From positions 1 to 64,000 of the forward strand of contig CACWQH010000001.1 of assembly GCA_902762955.1 (NCBI GenBank): a stretch of DNA of 64,000 nucleotides, written 5' to 3'. A model generated the notes under the pieces. The model was given only the letters and a program-made list of their open reading frames with translations. It did not search any database and was not told where the DNA came from. This DNA is from an uncultured Lachnospiraceae bacterium. Lineage in GTDB: Bacteria; Bacillota; Clostridia; Lachnospirales; Lachnospiraceae. The translations under genes were made by a program, and so were the position numbers. Shown here piece by piece: positions 28,471-38,673 of the stretch (positions within the stretch are counted from its first letter, which is position 1; each line of letters begins with the position of its first letter).

Positions 28471-29298
28471 TTAATATAACTTTTCAATTACATCGTCATC
28501 TATTGCATAGGTATGCTTTGCCTCAGGATAAGTACCCGCCTTAACCTCCTCGATATAAGCCTTGAAAGCATCCGTCATAAGCTTTCCGGTTTCGGCAAAT
28601 CTCTTAACAAACTTCGGTGTAAAGTCTGAGAACATACCAAGCATATCCGCATATACAAGCACCTGTCCATCGCAGCCTACTCCTGCTCCAATTCCTATAG
28701 TTGGAATATAAAGCTTTTTAGTAACAAGTGTTGCAAGCTTCTCAGGTACGCACTCTAAAGTTACTGCAAATGCTCCTGCTTCCTGTACGGCAAGAGCATC
28801 CTCGATAAGCTTTTTAGCCTGTGCCTCGCTCTTTCCCTGAACCTTAAAGCCGCCAAATGCATTTATACTCTGTGGTGTAAGTCCTATATGTGCCATAACC
28901 GGAATTCCTGCGTCGACTATAGCCTTAATCTGTGGTGCAACCTCCACACCACCCTCAAGCTTAACAGCCTGGGCGCGTCCTTCCTTCATAAGCCTTCCTG
29001 CGTTCACAACAGCATCATAAACCGATGTCTGATATGACATAAAAGGCATATCTATAACTACAAGTGCTTCCTTTGCTCCTCTGGCAACAGCAGCACCATG
29101 ATGAATCATGTCATCAACCGTAACGGATAATGTATCCTCGTAACCGAGCATTACATTTCCCAGTGAATCGCCGACCAAAATAGCATCAATACCTGCCTGG
29201 TCGATAAGCTTAGCCGTTGAATAATCATAGGCTGTAAGCATTGTAAGCTTCTCACCGTTTTCCTTAGCCTTTGCAAATGTTAAAACTGTTTTTTTCAT
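28471..29298 (-). CDS. panB: Ketopantoate hydroxymethyltransferase
   Basis: 275 residues. It adds a hydroxymethyl group from methylene-tetrahydrofolate to 2-ketoisovalerate. [11 protein letters not shown], the metal-binding IDMPFMSY and [14 protein letters not shown] are characteristic. ATG after AGGAGG. Preceded by a Rossmann-fold reductase gene that could supply the next step of the pathway. Confidence 0.97.
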   Translation of the reverse strand: MKKTVLTFAKAKENGEKLTMLTAYDYSTAKLIDQAGIDAILVGDSLGNVMLGYEDTLSVTVDDMIHHGAAVARGAKEALVVIDMPFMSYQTSVYDAVVNAGRLMKEGRAQAVKLEGGVEVAPQIKAIVDAGIPVMAHIGLTPQSINAFGGFKVQGKSEAQAKKLIEDALAVQEAGAFAVTLECVPEKLATLVTKKLYIPTIGIGAGVGCDGQVLVYADMLGMFSDFTPKFVKRFAETGKLMTDAFKAYIEEVKAGTYPEAKHTYAIDDDVIEKLY

Positions 29299-29368
29299 AA
29301 TATTTACCTCCTATATATCCCTGCATCTTACATCAAAGATGCGGTGCGGTCGGAGCATCTGCTCCTTA

Positions 29369-30229
29369 CTACGGCTCAAGCAGTCCTTTCATCGTGTCAT
29401 AATCATAGTCAGGTGAAGCCTTGTGCTTCATATCTGCTATCTCAACCAGCTCCCTTGACAAAAGCCTGTAAATGTCAAGCTCGTCAGGATTTTCGGAAAG
29501 GGCTTCAAGGTGCTTTCTTACCGTCTCGGTGTCACATCGTTCAACCGGTCCGGTCAATGCATCCGCACAGCCTTTTTTGATAAGATTGTTTGCGTTATTT
29601 TCAAATAACGGCTTTAGGGCATCTTCCGCTTCTGCCTCAGAAAATCCGCAATCCATCATAAGCTTCATACTCTTATGATAAAGTCCGATTACAAGATTGC
29701 TTGCAAAAACAGCAGCTCCGTGATATTTAACCTTATCCCTTGCACTTATTATTTTAACCTGATGACCCATACCCTTAAACATATCCGTCATCACATCAAT
29801 CCGTGCATCATTTCCTTCAATTGTTATATAAGCCTGATTGAAATTTATATATGACTCAGTCTTCGAATTGACTGCATATATAGGATGTATCGAATAACCA
29901 TATACCCGGCTATCCATACCAGAAAAAACCTGTGAGGAAAGAGCCCCACTGGTATGACATATTATCTTGCCTGATAAGTCCGCATCAAGTCTGTCCAGCA
30001 CCTCTGCCATAACAGCAATCTGCCCGTCAGGAACCGTGATAAATATGATATCATTACCATTTACAAGTTCAGTTAAGGACTGATAGCAATGAGAATTCGT
30101 GAACTCGGCCGCCTCCATAGCACTCTTTAGGGTTTTGCTGTAATAACCGCCAATCTTAACACCGTGGTCGGTCATATGCTTTCCCAGAGTAAATCCCATC
30201 TTGCCGGCACCGATAAATCCAACCTTCAT
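29369..30229 (-). CDS. Rossmann-fold DUF2520-type dehydrogenase, candidate ketopantoate reductase
   Basis: 286 residues. The N-terminal NAD(P)-binding domain has GFIGAGKMGFTLGKHM. After ITVPDGQI and ICHTSGALSS, a helical C-terminal domain has a pattern AAVFASNLVIGLYHKS and FENNANNLIKKG. This layout fits the Rossmann/DUF2520 family, related in fold to 6-phosphogluconate and pyrroline-carboxylate reductases, and is unlike classical PanE. It opens the panB-panC-panD-coaBC group, which lacks panE, so it may be the ketopantoate reductase, as proposed for PanG-type enzymes (inference from context). ATG after GAAGGAG. Confidence 0.75.
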   Translation of the reverse strand: MKVGFIGAGKMGFTLGKHMTDHGVKIGGYYSKTLKSAMEAAEFTNSHCYQSLTELVNGNDIIFITVPDGQIAVMAEVLDRLDADLSGKIICHTSGALSSQVFSGMDSRVYGYSIHPIYAVNSKTESYINFNQAYITIEGNDARIDVMTDMFKGMGHQVKIISARDKVKYHGAAVFASNLVIGLYHKSMKLMMDCGFSEAEAEDALKPLFENNANNLIKKGCADALTGPVERCDTETVRKHLEALSENPDELDIYRLLSRELVEIADMKHKASPDYDYDTMKGLLEP

Positions 30230-30397
30230 AGCATTTCTCCTTCATGAACTGATATTAAATTTCCGGTACAGTTTCTCATACAGTTAATCAAACTGCATAT
30301 TCGAATACCATCCACGTGCAATATATCATCTATGGGGATTTTTGTAAATATTTTTGGATGAAAAAATTGTATTTTAAAAAATACATTAATAAAACAA

Positions 30398-30425
30398 ATA
30401 TATCGCCCTCAAAAGGACGATATAT
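30398..30425 (-). terminator. Terminator after the pilin-like gene
   Basis: Stem ATATATCGTCC/GGGCGATATAT with loop TTTTGA on the minus strand, followed by TTTGTTTTATT. It separates the pilin-like gene from the pantothenate operon. Confidence 0.6.
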
Positions 30426-30462
30426 TATAAACAATCATTCTATATTAAAACATAAATACATT

Positions 30463-31074
30463 TCATTTTTTATGCTGATGCTTTTCTATCGATTGAAGTG
30501 CTGCGGCAGGTGTCGAATAATTGCCACATGACATGGAATAAACTACAGTCCATATCTTTTCACCATTTACCATAACATAATCTCTTGTGCCGTTATAATC
30601 ATCAGCAGTATAGGTTGCACCGTTTTGAATTATCACAAGCTCCGAATCTGCTGACTTTTGATAATATACACCATATACTGTGTAAGCATAATGAACATTT
30701 GAATCCTTATATTTCAGATATCTTCCTACCTGAAACATAAGAATATATGGAGTTGATGTTTCATCAGCAAGTGTCAAAACCTTTTTTCCGTATTTACTGT
30801 TCCACCATGTATATGAAGTTGAATTTTCATTATTTTCCTGAAGTCCTCTATGCTCATAATTCGGTTCCTCACCCTTAGCATACATTTCAGACAGAACTGA
30901 CTGAATAGCAGTCTGATAATTCTTTGCCTGAAGTACATCCTGCTGATTCTTTGCCTTATCTATATACCCAAGCAATGCAGGAACAAGTATGGCTGCCAAT
31001 ATAGCAAGGATAACAATTACAACTATTAGCTCAACAAGAGTAAAACCTTTATTATTTTTACTTATATTTTTCAT
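30463..31074 (-). CDS. Type IV pilin-like (prepilin) protein
   Basis: 203 residues. A class III signal is clear: basic N-terminus, cleavage after Gly in NNKGFTLVELIVV, conserved Glu5 of the mature protein, then a hydrophobic helix (ILAAILVPALLGYIDKAK). The rest has a pilin-like alpha/beta composition with two Cys. It is a major- or minor-pilin or pseudopilin candidate, but no pilus assembly genes (ATPase, prepilin peptidase) are in the window. ATG after AAGGAGG. Confidence 0.88.
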   Translation of the reverse strand: MKNISKNNKGFTLVELIVVIVILAILAAILVPALLGYIDKAKNQQDVLQAKNYQTAIQSVLSEMYAKGEEPNYEHRGLQENNENSTSYTWWNSKYGKKVLTLADETSTPYILMFQVGRYLKYKDSNVHYAYTVYGVYYQKSADSELVIIQNGATYTADDYNGTRDYVMVNGEKIWTVVYSMSCGNYSTPAAALQSIEKHQHKK

Positions 31075-31129
31075 AATATTATGCCTCCTTTTTCAAGTAT
31101 CCTTCTTTTAATAATATCGGCAAAAAGTT

Positions 31130-31579
31130 CTAAAGCTTATACTGCATAAAGTTTCCGTTTTTGACAAATCCAAAATCCGTATAAAGCAAAACCCCCATAT
31201 CCGATGCGGTAATCTGTACCGTTTTGCAGCCATAGGCTCTGGCTTCATCTATAACCTTTGAAAGAAGCATTTTTGCTATTCCCTGTCTTCTGTAATTGTT
31301 GTCCGTAAACATACTTGAAAGAAGTCCTATCCTTCCGCTCGGGCATCCAAAATACGGCGGCTTCTCTACAAAAGACATACCACTCGTTCCTACTATTTTA
31401 TCACCATCTACTGCAAGCCACGATACAAATGTACCGTCAGCCATATGTCTTTTATAATAATCATATAAAGCCGGTCTTAAATCAAATTCCTCGGTTGCTC
31501 CTTCCTCACGAAGCTGATTAATGCGCATATCAATGAACGTATCAATATCCTCATACGTTAATTTTCTAAATTCAATCAT
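31130..31579 (-). CDS. GNAT-family N-acetyltransferase
   Basis: 149 residues. MIEFRKLTYEDIDTFIDM opens the fold. The acetyl-CoA loop is NNYRRQGIAKMLLSKVI (R/Q-x-x-G-x-G/A type), and QITASDMGVLLYTDFGF is the usual C-terminal strand pair. Substrate unknown; the GNAT family includes small-molecule and protein acetylases. ATG after AAAGGAG. Confidence 0.88.
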   Translation of the reverse strand: MIEFRKLTYEDIDTFIDMRINQLREEGATEEFDLRPALYDYYKRHMADGTFVSWLAVDGDKIVGTSGMSFVEKPPYFGCPSGRIGLLSSMFTDNNYRRQGIAKMLLSKVIDEARAYGCKTVQITASDMGVLLYTDFGFVKNGNFMQYKL

Positions 31580-31694
31580 AAGTATGCTCCTTTATTTTAT
31601 CAAATAATAATTTTTAACCCATCACAAAAATGTGATGGGTTACTTCATCGCTATGTACTTATTCATATTAAGTTTTTATCATTTGTATGAAAGA

Positions 31695-31835
31695 TTACTT
31701 GATTTCTCTGCGTTCAGATTGAGCTATTGCTTTATCAACAACTTTCTTTGCTCCTTCATAATTACCACTTTCAAGAAGCTCTTGCAACGCATAAAGAAAG
31801 AATATAAATTCATCTCTATTCATATCTTCTTCCAT
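31695..31835 (-). CDS. Small hypothetical protein (46 aa)
   Basis: A 46-residue frame starting MEEDMNRDEFIFF and ending SERREIK. It is charged and helical, with ALQELLESGNYEGAKKVVD resembling a single TPR-type helix pair. It is better supported than most short frames: an SD-like GAGGTGAT five bases before ATG, and a good promoter just upstream. A hairpin (AACCCATCACA/TGTGATGGGTT, 31616-31641) follows but has no U-tract in this direction. I do not recognise a family. Confidence 0.65.
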   Translation of the reverse strand: MEEDMNRDEFIFFLYALQELLESGNYEGAKKVVDKAIAQSERREIK

Positions 31836-31854
31836 ACCATCACCTCACAAGGTA

Positions 31855-31883
31855 ATTATATAATAAACGACATAAATTGACAA
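31855..31883 (-). promoter_or_regulatory. Promoter of the 46-aa protein gene
   Basis: TTGTCA (31878-31883), 17 bp spacer, perfect TATAAT (31855-31860). The start of transcription would be only about 12 bases before the start codon. Confidence 0.65.
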
Positions 31884-31922
31884 ATGTAAATAAAAAATAT
31901 TACTGCTTTCACCCCCCCATAA

Positions 31923-31975
31923 AAAATGGGATAACATGCTTTGCATTTATGCAAAAAGCTATGTTATCCCATTTT
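31923..31975 (-). terminator. Terminator after guaB with TTTGCATTTATGCAAA apex
   Basis: Arms AAAATGGGATAACAT/ATGTTATCCCATTTT, apex AGC-type pairing around TTTGCATTTATGCAAA, followed by TTTTTTATG on the minus strand. The apex is identical to that in element C, while the stem sequence is unrelated. Confidence 0.8.
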
Positions 31976-32030
31976 CTATTGAGTTTAGTACTCCTGCGTT
32001 TTTAACCGAGTGAGAACGTGTCCGTTGTGA
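31976..32030. repeat. Half element D (right half only)
   Basis: GTTTAGTACTCCT followed by GAGTGAGAACGTG, the same order as the right half of element C (GTTTAGTACTCCT, GAGTGCGAACGCG) and close to element A. No matching left arm is present, so this looks like a truncated fold-back element between the guaB terminator and the guaB stop. Confidence 0.6.
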
Positions 32031-32092
32031 CCTGATATATTCCACAGCCGCACGGACGAGTCATCTGTATTCAATCCTGTCTAACCGAATAC

Positions 32093-33574
<1,482 letters not shown>

Positions 33575-33683
33575 TTAAACGCTGTCTTCGTTAATGGTTT
33601 ATGTGTATCATCTTTAATATATTTCGCACAATAATATCATTTAACCCTCGCAATGTCAATGATGAAAATTATATATTTTTTGC

Positions 33684-34163
33684 TTATTTATCCATGTATA
33701 TACATACGTAAAGAGTAATCCACTCTTCTCCGTCAACCAAAAGAGGAACCTTAATACCCTCAATGTCTGACATAAGCTGTATATCCCGACCATAAACTGC
33801 TATAGGTGGAGTAATATCTATCAAAATACCCTGTGTTGAAAAAATAGTAGCTGTATTACCCATAATCATATTGCTAAGCTCGTTTAATGCTGAAGAAGCC
33901 ATCTCATCAAGTGTATCAACAGGCATACCAAACATCATCTTTGAAGCAATAGCCTTTGCCTTGGAATCTTCTATTCCAAGCACAACCTGTCCCTTCATCT
34001 CACCTACTATTCCAAGCTGTATCGCATATGTAAGTTCCTTAATCATAAACTCAGCCTTAACAGGCTTTCCAACAGTGAGATCAAGCGCTGCAACACTCTT
34101 AACGATTGATATACTTGATTGTAAAAACGGATTTATGTATTTAACGTCAATAGTCTGCTTCAT
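33684..34163 (-). CDS. cheX: CheX-type CheY-P phosphatase / CheC-like domain protein
   Basis: 159 residues. The CheC/CheX fold is suggested by MKQTIDVKYINPFLQS and by the catalytic E-x-x-N in ALNELSNMIMGNTATIF (about residue 90). MKGQVVLGIEDSKAKAIASKMM is typical. It probably dephosphorylates CheY, but no other CheA/CheY/flagellar gene is near; CheV lies 16 kb away. ATG after TTAAGGAG. Confidence 0.88.
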   Translation of the reverse strand: MKQTIDVKYINPFLQSSISIVKSVAALDLTVGKPVKAEFMIKELTYAIQLGIVGEMKGQVVLGIEDSKAKAIASKMMFGMPVDTLDEMASSALNELSNMIMGNTATIFSTQGILIDITPPIAVYGRDIQLMSDIEGIKVPLLVDGEEWITLYVCIYMDK

Positions 34164-34320
34164 ACTTTTCTCCTTAAAAGATCTAACTTCACAAAATAGA
34201 AAGTCGATTGTCTAAATATTATATCATAGATTTTACATTCATTCAAATATTATTTGGATATAAACAAGCTTTTTTTTAAATATTTTTCTGCCAATATAAT
34301 TGTCATACAATAGTGGCATT

Positions 34321-36471
34321 TTAGTACACAATCATGTTGGTTTCACTAAGCTCATGATGAGCTGCATCCACCTGCTTTACGGTGACCTCATCGCCCGATG
34401 AAACATCATCTGCTTCTATTATCAGTTCAGTCTCACTTATATAGCTTGTATCTACCTTTTTATCATTTACAAAAACAACAGAATAAGAGTTAAAATTTTC
34501 TCCTATAACTGACACCGAATCACCATTTGACTTTAATTCGCTAAGTATAATCGGAGTGATACCCATCTTCATATGCCTTTCAGGAACAGGTGTATGTCCA
34601 TTATAAATATAATTTTCTCCAAAAAGCTCATCATAAGCTATCATTTCAAGCTTTGCATCAAGCTCGTCACCCTCATATAAGTCATGTGCCTTCTGGGCAT
34701 ATCCTGATGGAATATTAAGTGCATTTAAAAGCTTGCCGGAAATCTCATTTGACATCATATCCTCATCCGGCATATCCAGATTAATATTGTTTACTATGAC
34801 ATATTCCGTCTGGAATAATGTACTGTCACTTAACTGGTGCTGTGATATATTGAGCGAAGGCAGATGATCTCCGTAAAGGATAAGAATATAATCCTCTCCT
34901 CTTTCATCAAGAGCAGCCTTTAACTGTCCCATCATTTCATCCATCTCATATATCTGGTTTACATAATAATGGAATGGTTCCTCCATCTCCTCTTCAAATG
35001 TGTATTCTACCTGAATATGATCCTCACAGGTATCCTCTCCCACAGGATAACGTCCGTGTCCCTGTACGCTTATTGTAAATACAAAGTCCACTCCTTCAGA
35101 AGAATCAAGGCACTTTAAAATATCATCCGTAAGAGTATAATCCTTTGCCCATCCTGTCGATGTATACTCCACATTGTACATATACTCAAGCGAAGTAAAA
35201 TCATCAAAGCCCATGGTATTGTACACATCATTTCTATCATAAAATGATGATTTATTATTATGTATTGCATGAGTGGCATATCCCTGATCGGCAAGCAGAC
35301 TGCAAAGGGATACCACCGGCACCTCATTTACCGTAGTTTTATATGGATATTCTCCCGCGCCAAAATATGTGGATTTGATTCCTGTCAAAACTTCAAATTC
35401 CGAATTGGCAGTACCTGCTCCGAGCGCAGGAACAGTAAAATATCCCGAAGGATACTCATCCTTAAATTTATTGAAATTAGGTAACGGATTTTCACTCATG
35501 GTAAGGCCCTTTAATCCATTTGGATCAAAGAAGGATTCCAGCTGAATGATAATGATATTTGGTGTTTTCATCTTACCCTTAACTTCTACCTTATCAAGCT
35601 CAGCCTTTATCTCCATCACAGCCTCTTTGCTGTAATCATCCGGTTTACTTATACCATTGTCAATTATACTGTTTGTAAAGCAGTATGCAAAGCCGTACTC
35701 CTGATATGCCATACCCAGATTAGCAAAATCATCAGATATAATATTGTGCTTGACACCGAAATTGGTAAAGCCCCAGACTATTCCCCATGCGATAACACAC
35801 GCAAGCATGGTAAGCTTAACGTTAATCTGTCCCTCATACTTCGGAGTCTTCCTGAATAAAAATACAATTCCGGTTATAACCAATATAATACCTATAAGTA
35901 TAAGTACCTGTTGAAACTTGGTATAATAAACATCTATCATACTAAATGTATCTTTTACCATAAGAAAATCAACCGCTGCAAAAGGCGTTACCCTGAAGCC
36001 TAAAACAATAAAATTGATAACTCCACAGATAAGCCAGATAATACTTATAAGTGCAATACCAAAAACTCTTTTTCTGATAAATAATGCAAATAACAACGTG
36101 AAAAATATAATAGAAACGTTATAAAGATATACAATAGGTGAATTAAATATAAATGCAATTCCGCCAAGTATAGAACGTCTTCCCAGCATCTCAAGAACAA
36201 TCTCTATCAAAAGGGCGCACAAAAAACATCTAAATATCCATGTGTGTATTGAATATTTAAATGCTTTCTTAATCTTTCTTCCTATTTTCTTTTTCCTGCT
36301 CAAAGAAAGTTCCCCTTCGACTGCTTTATCCTCTGCAGCCTCACTTTCCTTTGCAGAATCAGCCGAAGCCTCTTTTTCGTCATCAATAATTTCGTCTTCT
36401 TCTGTATCAACTACTTTTTTAATGCTTTTCTCTATCGGCTTGTCATTTGATTTCTTTTTCTTTTTACTCAT
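34321..36471 (-). CDS. LTA synthase family membrane sulfatase
   Basis: 716 residues. The cytoplasmic N-terminus is highly charged (Lys runs then Glu/Asp-rich, to about residue 75). Five membrane helices follow (about 85-255). An extracellular sulfatase-type domain starts NIIIIQLESFFD, with the nucleophile Thr region GTANSEFEVLTG, HNNKSSFYDRNDVY, and metal ligands in LYGDHLPS. This matches lipoteichoic acid synthase/phosphoglycerol transferases. The last 80 residues resemble an IPT/TIG beta-sandwich, an addition not usual in LtaS. ATG at 36469-36471 follows GGTGGAG. Confidence 0.88.
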   Translation of the reverse strand: MSKKKKKSNDKPIEKSIKKVVDTEEDEIIDDEKEASADSAKESEAAEDKAVEGELSLSRKKKIGRKIKKAFKYSIHTWIFRCFLCALLIEIVLEMLGRRSILGGIAFIFNSPIVYLYNVSIIFFTLLFALFIRKRVFGIALISIIWLICGVINFIVLGFRVTPFAAVDFLMVKDTFSMIDVYYTKFQQVLILIGIILVITGIVFLFRKTPKYEGQINVKLTMLACVIAWGIVWGFTNFGVKHNIISDDFANLGMAYQEYGFAYCFTNSIIDNGISKPDDYSKEAVMEIKAELDKVEVKGKMKTPNIIIIQLESFFDPNGLKGLTMSENPLPNFNKFKDEYPSGYFTVPALGAGTANSEFEVLTGIKSTYFGAGEYPYKTTVNEVPVVSLCSLLADQGYATHAIHNNKSSFYDRNDVYNTMGFDDFTSLEYMYNVEYTSTGWAKDYTLTDDILKCLDSSEGVDFVFTISVQGHGRYPVGEDTCEDHIQVEYTFEEEMEEPFHYYVNQIYEMDEMMGQLKAALDERGEDYILILYGDHLPSLNISQHQLSDSTLFQTEYVIVNNINLDMPDEDMMSNEISGKLLNALNIPSGYAQKAHDLYEGDELDAKLEMIAYDELFGENYIYNGHTPVPERHMKMGITPIILSELKSNGDSVSVIGENFNSYSVVFVNDKKVDTSYISETELIIEADDVSSGDEVTVKQVDAAHHELSETNMIVY

Positions 36472-36560
36472 TTTCTCCACCAAAACTCTCATTCATTAAA
36501 AAACAAGCATTAAATCGTTCATTATATTATATCAAAGTTTTATTTTTTTTCAAGTTTTAT

Positions 36561-36661
36561 ATAGGAACATGCATCTTGCCACACTTTATAGGTACACGCA
36601 AACCTCGCTGTCGCTCACGGTTTGCTTAGCACCTAAAAGTGTGTAAGGTGCATGTTCCTAT
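36561..36661. repeat. Fold-back element E (short core type)
   Basis: Arms ATAGGAACATGCA/TGCATGTTCCTAT and CACACTTT/AAAGTGTG flank a 43-base core (36591-36633). The core runs GGTACACGCAAACC, then TCGCTGTCGCTCAC, then GGTTTGCTTAGCACC. Its reverse complement matches element F except for one compensated base pair. It lies between the LTA synthase-like and histidine kinase genes. Confidence 0.88.
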
Positions 36662-36678
36662 GTACTGTTTTCAACAAG

Positions 36679-37893
36679 CTATAATTTGAAATATTTTATC
36701 TCAAATAAAGTACCTGACTTATCCGAGGTTACGTTTATATGTCCGTTATCTTCTTCAATTATGGTCTTTGACAGTGCAAGACCGATTCCCACACTGTCCT
36801 TTGAGGCATTTTCACCTTTATAAAATCGTTCAAAGATGTGCGGCAGGTCTTCTTTTGATATACCGTTTCCATAATCTCTTACTGTAATCATTGAATAGAC
36901 ATTATTTTTTGAATAAGTTACATCTATGCTGCTTCCATCCTCCGAATGTTCTATGCAGTTTTTGATTATGTTTGTAACAGCTTCTGTCTGCCATCTGAAA
37001 TCACAGGTAACATCTGCACTGTCATCGCCTTTAATATTTAATGTGATGTTTTTCAGGTCACAGAGTGTAGATACATTCTGTGCTGCTTTTCCAACGATAT
37101 CCTTCAACAATACCTCATCCTTGATGAAGTTGATTGTATCGGCATCAAATTTTGAAAGCTTAAGTATGGACTGAACGAGGAAATTTATATTGGCAGTTTC
37201 CCTTTTTATATCTCTTATAAAGTCCTCTCTTAGAGTCTCGTCCATATCCGGTTCTTCTATAAGATTATCAAGTATAACCAGAATTGATGTAATCGGTGTT
37301 TTAAGCTGATGCGATATATCCTCGAGAGATTTTTTGAGGTTTCGCTTATCCTTTAAGGAATTATCCGCACTTTCCTTAAGCATAACTGTCGTCTTATAGA
37401 CCTCATTTTTAAGGATAGAAAGCTCATCCTCCGACATATCATCTATATGGAGCTCATAATTTTTCCTGTTAATCTCCTCAATATATCTGGTTATCTCGGA
37501 TATTTCTTTATCCTTTCTTCGATTAAAAATTAAAAATTCGACCAAAAGAAAGACTCCAAACGATATGACAATTAAAATATTTATCCAAAAAAATCTTTGA
37601 TGCACCTCATCATTTTGCAAAATTGCAGAGTCCTTTTCGATATCCAAAATGTATCTTTTTAAAAACTCTCCGCTTGATTTATCGCTGTTAAGTATCTCTA
37701 TAATCTCGGTATCACTTACATCAGGATATTTTTCTTTTACCGCTTCGATAATTGCTTCAAGCTTTTCATTGTAATTTTTTGTATATGTCCTGTATTCATA
37801 GACATTAAAAACTACAGCCATAGCTGTAAACAGCAAAAATATGACTGCAGTTATACGTAAATATCTTTTTAGCTTTACCTTATTTTTCATCAT
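36679..37893 (-). CDS. Sensor histidine kinase
   Basis: 404 residues. TM1 is near residues 12-30, an extracytoplasmic loop of about 70 residues follows, and TM2 is near 100-122. The HisKA box is DISHQLKTPITSIL with the phospho-acceptor His. ATPase boxes are IIKNCIEHSEDG (N), VRDYGNGISKEDL (G1), IFERFYKG (F) and GIGLALSKTII (G2). Its start overlaps the response regulator end by 14 bases, so the two are one unit, probably controlling the adjacent ABC transporter. Confidence 0.95.
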   Translation of the reverse strand: MMKNKVKLKRYLRITAVIFLLFTAMAVVFNVYEYRTYTKNYNEKLEAIIEAVKEKYPDVSDTEIIEILNSDKSSGEFLKRYILDIEKDSAILQNDEVHQRFFWINILIVISFGVFLLVEFLIFNRRKDKEISEITRYIEEINRKNYELHIDDMSEDELSILKNEVYKTTVMLKESADNSLKDKRNLKKSLEDISHQLKTPITSILVILDNLIEEPDMDETLREDFIRDIKRETANINFLVQSILKLSKFDADTINFIKDEVLLKDIVGKAAQNVSTLCDLKNITLNIKGDDSADVTCDFRWQTEAVTNIIKNCIEHSEDGSSIDVTYSKNNVYSMITVRDYGNGISKEDLPHIFERFYKGENASKDSVGIGLALSKTIIEEDNGHINVTSDKSGTLFEIKYFKL

Positions 37894-38542
37894 CGATTCT
37901 ATATCCTACACCCTTTACGGTTGTTATAATATCTGTTCCGAGCTTTTCTCTTATCCTTTTAAAATAAACCGTCACAGTATGATCATCCACATCATTTCCG
38001 GTCCATTCCCAAATCTTATCAAGTATTACATTTCTCGTCACAACCTTATTTAAATCAAGGAATAAAAGATTTAAAAGCTTTAACTCAAGCGGTGACAGCT
38101 CTATGATATCATCACCACGCGAAACCGTCATCTTATCCATATCAAAGGTTATATCCTTGACGGTTACCTTATCCGTCTTCTTGTGCCTTAAAAGAATTTT
38201 ATTGATTCTTGCAAGAAGCTCCTTAGTGGAAAACGGCTTTGTCACATAGTCCTCTGCACCTATATCAAGACCTCTTACGATACACTCCTCATCATCCTCT
38301 GCGGTAAGAAAAATCGTAGGTATATCATGTGCCTTGATATGCTTTTCATATAAATCAAAGCCGTTACCGTCCGGCAGGGTTATATCAAGGATAATCAGAT
38401 CAATGCCTGATTTATTATCCTCGATATACGTACACGCTGTCTTGAAAGAGGTTCTGAACTTAAACTCATACCCCTTCTTTTCAATTGCATACGAAAGACC
38501 CTTTATAATTGTATCGTTATCTTCTACCAGTAAAACAGTCAT
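37880..38542 (-). CDS. OmpR-family response regulator
   Basis: 220 residues. The receiver domain has VEDND acidic pair, LIILDITLPDGNG (phospho-Asp), TAEDDEE and VTKPFS (Lys). The winged-helix domain includes ELSPLELKLLNLLF and the ending TVKGVGYRIDDEK. ATG after GATGAGG. Likely target: direct repeats upstream of the ABC transporter ATPase gene (42195-42215). Confidence 0.95.
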   Translation of the reverse strand: MTVLLVEDNDTIIKGLSYAIEKKGYEFKFRTSFKTACTYIEDNKSGIDLIILDITLPDGNGFDLYEKHIKAHDIPTIFLTAEDDEECIVRGLDIGAEDYVTKPFSTKELLARINKILLRHKKTDKVTVKDITFDMDKMTVSRGDDIIELSPLELKLLNLLFLDLNKVVTRNVILDKIWEWTGNDVDDHTVTVYFKRIREKLGTDIITTVKGVGYRIDDEK

Positions 38543-38580
38543 AATAACCTCATCAAAAATACATAATTATTATACAGAAC

Positions 38581-38663
38581 AGGTGCCATGACACAATTTA
38601 GGTGCTAAGCAAATCGTGAGCGACAGCGAGATTTGCGTGTACCTAAATTGTGTCATGGTACCT
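38581..38663. repeat. Fold-back element F (short core type)
   Basis: Arms AGGTGCCATGACACAATTT/AAATTGTGTCATGGTACCT around a 43-base core (38601-38643): GGTGCTAAGCAAATC, GTGAGCGACAGCGAG, ATTTGCGTGTACC. It lies in the opposite orientation to element E. It separates the permease stop from the response regulator start and would fold in an mRNA covering both. Confidence 0.88.
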
Positions 38664-38673
38664 AAATGATATA

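Noticed and set aside
31616..31641. Intrinsic terminator for the 46-residue gene
   Set aside because: The hairpin is good but is followed by A residues rather than U in the gene's direction.
34321..34345. A further GTRCTAA-type fold-back element at TTTTAGTACAC
   Set aside because: It is the stop region of the LTA synthase-like gene; no inverted arms surround it.
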